From positions 43,208 to 63,526 of the forward strand of contig NW_003107107.1 of the NCBI RefSeq assembly GCF_000003605.2: a stretch of 20,319 bases of DNA, in the 5' to 3' direction. The stretch comes from Saccoglossus kowalevskii. Its lineage: Eukaryota; Hemichordata; Enteropneusta; Harrimaniidae. Position numbers and translations under genes: made by a program. Positions 17,440-20,319 of this stretch are shown here, piece after piece (the stretch's first letter is position 1; each line of letters begins with the position of its first letter). The notes beneath the pieces were generated by a model. That model had not been told where the DNA came from and did no database searches. It saw only the letters and a program-made list of their open reading frames with translations.

Positions 17440-20319
17440 ATACTGTATATATGGTTTGTTTTGTGAAAATGTGTGCTAATGAAAGTTTAATTTAAATATA
17501 GGTTGCTTGAGTTTGTTTATTTGTTTTGTAATGTCAGGTGGTTTTTGGCATGTACACTGTTACAGGTAGTACTAGTATTAATTTATAGTGGTTCATTTGA
17601 ATATTAATTTAGAACCAAATATTTTTAATATTGAACCAATTTGTGAAATGCAATAGCGTAAACACTCTCAGACACAGTCAGAGTACAGTTTGGTACAACC
17701 AGTTAGTAGATGATTATATCGTAATTGAATAAATATTTAAGCAAATAATTAATCTCTACATAATAATTAGACATGCTGGCACATCCAACAAGTACCATTT
17801 TATCAAAGCAGCAGAAAATATAAGTGAAATGAGTGAAAGCAGCTACACTTAAAAAACATATCAACACAAAGTAGCACTTTCAGTTTACATCTGGTCTAGT
17901 TTCTTCATCTAAAATGTGCATCAAATACAAAATACTCATAAGATGTTGCCCTGGAAACAAGTTATAAAATTTTAAGCATTATGTTGATATGGATGATAAC
18001 AGATACCTAGGAACTGCTGTCGTTTGTCACCAACTGTTGACATATATAAACAATAATAAAAATAAAAAAATAAAATAAGATAATGAGATACTGAACTGTG
18101 GATGGTTCAAATTTCACTTGTACTTGCTTCTTAGTAGCTGTATCATTATTTTTGTAAAGATTTCCAGCTAGCCAGCAGAGAGATTTCGAAACAGAGTTGC
18201 TAAATAACTGCTGTATTAGAGGATATACTCTTATATAAATTATTTCATCTCTGATAATGAATGTTTTCTACCTCCTACCTACTCAGCGCATTGCATTCAC
18301 TTTATACAGCAATCTATTCTTTTTAAAAGGCATGTAGGGCATTATTTCATTAATGTTTGTTATTCACGTAATTACTAATACTGAATGGCTTGCAATATAA
18401 TACAAATAGAACTGTCTGATACGGCTATTCTCGTATACTTTGACTCGCTATTAAGCAAAGGTATACCTTAGTAATGTTGAAGGCAAAGGTATTTGATAAA
18501 AGACATCAATGCTGTATTTTAGTATAATTGAAAAAAAGGATTTTTATCTCAAGACCAAATTTGATAGTTAATTATTCACAAAGCATGGATGGAATAAGGG
18601 CAGCTAATTTATCAATTTTCTTCTTCTTTTTTTTCTTCATGTGACTCGCAAGTCATAAATTGATGATAAGGTTGAATAAAGAAAGTGTTTTTTGTCATGC
18701 AAATGAAAGTGAGGCAAGAAATGCTTCGTATTGAGAAGTTACTGTAGGAATTGTTGTTGTTACCCAATGGTCTCCTCAGGAAATATGAATTGCTGTAATG
18801 ACGTGCATTGGAATTAAACTGCAATGCTGTCAGACTGAATCTTTTTATGAATACAGATAAAATATTATGATAAATAAATATGTACCTGTCTCTTATTATT
18901 TATACTTTGCAATATTTTCAACTTTTGATATATATTCCAATTCATAGTAACGTTCTTTATTTTAGCTGGAATTAATCTTCTTTAAAAAGACATTTTGGCT
19001 GTTTTGTAAAATTTTGTTTTCAATGATTTTTATTGCGTAGAATTTAAAAAAAAAAAAATTAGGCCAGAAATAAAAAATTCTCTGTTTCTCGTTTCATGAC
19101 AATTTTAAAATGAGGCAGGCGACGAGGTGATTTTTTTTTTTTTTTTTGAATACTGAGCTGAAAGGGGGGAAATTTGAGACAAGTGTGTGTACAAGCACAT
19201 TTTGGAATGCTTTAGAAAGAAAAAAAAACGTTTGAGGCGCATAGTTCAAAATGATGCGCTTGGAAATGAGAAACAGATATTTTTTTTCTCAGCCTTACAC
19301 TGGATTTTATATTGACCAATTCATTATCCCTTTAGCAAAAATAGCATAAATTAATTTCAAGTGAAAATAAAGTAGTGTACAGTACCCCTTGACCTTTCAC
19401 CTTTTCATTGCCAAAGTCAACTTTTGTCAACTTTTGCCAAATAAAACTACATAACACTTTTATATATTTGTTTCCAGTTCAAAATTAACAATTATAGAAA
19501 AATCACATTAAAATTTGTTGCATTCAAATTTTGGCCAGAAATACTACAGCATTGAAAGTGTTAACTAATAGAAAACAATATATTAATCAATAAATATTAA
19601 TCATATTATAAATAAAATCAAGCAGTATTGTTTAAAATTCCAAAATAAAATGGTGGCTAATTCTTGTACGCATATGAGTCAATTATAAGTTATCCGTCTA
19701 TGAGCATTGTATATCACCACTGTCGATCTGTCTCCTCATTTAGTTTGAAATTCTTATAGAAAGGTTTGGCACTTAATGACAGATACAGCAGCCGCCAGTC
19801 TGCTGCGTTTCATATGAACATGTTAGCGACTTTTTCACAAGCATGCCTGCACAGTCCTGTTTTTACTCAAATGTAACATTGATTTCATTCACATTGCTAA
19901 ATTATGTTCTGTTTTTCTCTGACATGACATTTTCAGGTTGTAAAGTTATTCAAAATTGGTGTATGTCATTGACAATGGCTTGTTTTAATGTTTGAAAAAT
20001 ATATGAAACCTGATGTACTCTATTATAATAATTCAATATTTTCTCAATATTGATAACAGATATGATGCTTTATTCTATTGGCTTAAAAATGCCATTGAGA
20101 TGTCAGTCAGTCATCAACTGTTTTGATGTACCACAGAGTTCATCTTGTTACCACTTTGTATAACTGTCTTCTCATTATATAGAAAAAAACATTCAGAACA
20201 GCATGACACTTTTGCAATCTACAACCAAATATAGTAAGAAGACTGTATTGATCAAATCGATTGAAAGCATGTAAAGTTGTATTATTGATGTCAAGAAATA
20301 TATGAATCAGCCTGCTGAT
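17440..20319. other. Long AT-rich gene-free stretch
   Basis: No frame longer than about 70 codons, no splice-flanked coding block and no recognisable RNA gene. Contents include A-rich tracts (18040-18080, 19048-19060), a T-run at 19131-19147, and an imperfect palindrome GGTTCA...TGAACC at about 17590-17636. It could be an intron of a large gene or intergenic; the window cannot decide. Confidence 0.4.

Noticed and set aside
17294-17479. Plus-strand frame with Tyr-Ile repeats
   Set aside because: Produced by the (AT)n tract.
1-20319. tRNA, rRNA, CRISPR or bacterial-type operon features
   Set aside because: No cloverleaf, rRNA segment, regularly spaced direct-repeat array with unique spacers, or Shine-Dalgarno-linked genes was seen; the tandem arrays have no spacers.

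Overview
This is animal (metazoan) nuclear DNA. It is AT-rich, with spliced genes that have GT-AG introns of roughly 0.15-0.9 kb, many simple repeats, and protein families of a kind common in marine invertebrates. An invertebrate such as a hemichordate, cephalochordate or mollusc would fit, but the sequence alone does not settle the phylum. Nothing is bacterial: there are no operons, Shine-Dalgarno sites, CRISPR arrays or recognisable tRNA/rRNA genes.

Layout. (1) 1-2060, plus strand: the last intron, terminal coding exon (1168-1397) and probable 3' UTR of a gene lying mostly to the left; the 75-residue tail has the cysteine spacing of a PAN/Apple-like domain. (2) 3330-4260: a decayed array built on alternating 21-bp units (42-bp higher-order unit), whose period keeps reading frames open on both strands. 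(3) 5007-9420, minus strand: the one complete coding gene. I reconstructed it from six coding exons whose splice phases agree exactly (1575 nt, 524 residues). It reads as a type II membrane protein with a lumenal FkbM-family methyltransferase domain followed by a NodB (polysaccharide deacetylase)-like domain that has lost its canonical catalytic residues. Genes 1 and 3 are convergent. (4) 9421-14760: non-coding or uncertain DNA upstream of that gene, with a MITE-like inverted-repeat element (10914-11098), a 33-bp minisatellite packed with TGACGT/GACGTC sites (11402-11547), a degenerate ATGATG-rich repeat interrupted by a GC-rich block (12600-13010), and a CpG-richer stretch (13480-14440) with a CRE/octamer composite and short frame-disrupted ORFs. 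(5) 14760-20319: essentially gene-free AT-rich DNA with a 102-bp tandem duplication, TG-rich minisatellite tracts, a long hairpin (16616-16723) and a 73-bp (AT)n tract.

The most interesting item is the FkbM plus degenerate-NodB protein. Two glycan-related modules sit on one predicted Golgi/ER-type anchor, one apparently intact and one apparently catalytically dead. Its putative 5' leader carries a bare start-stop element and a short upstream ORF overlapping the main start codon by 4 nt. All domain calls come from reading motifs by eye; no database search or transcript evidence was available.
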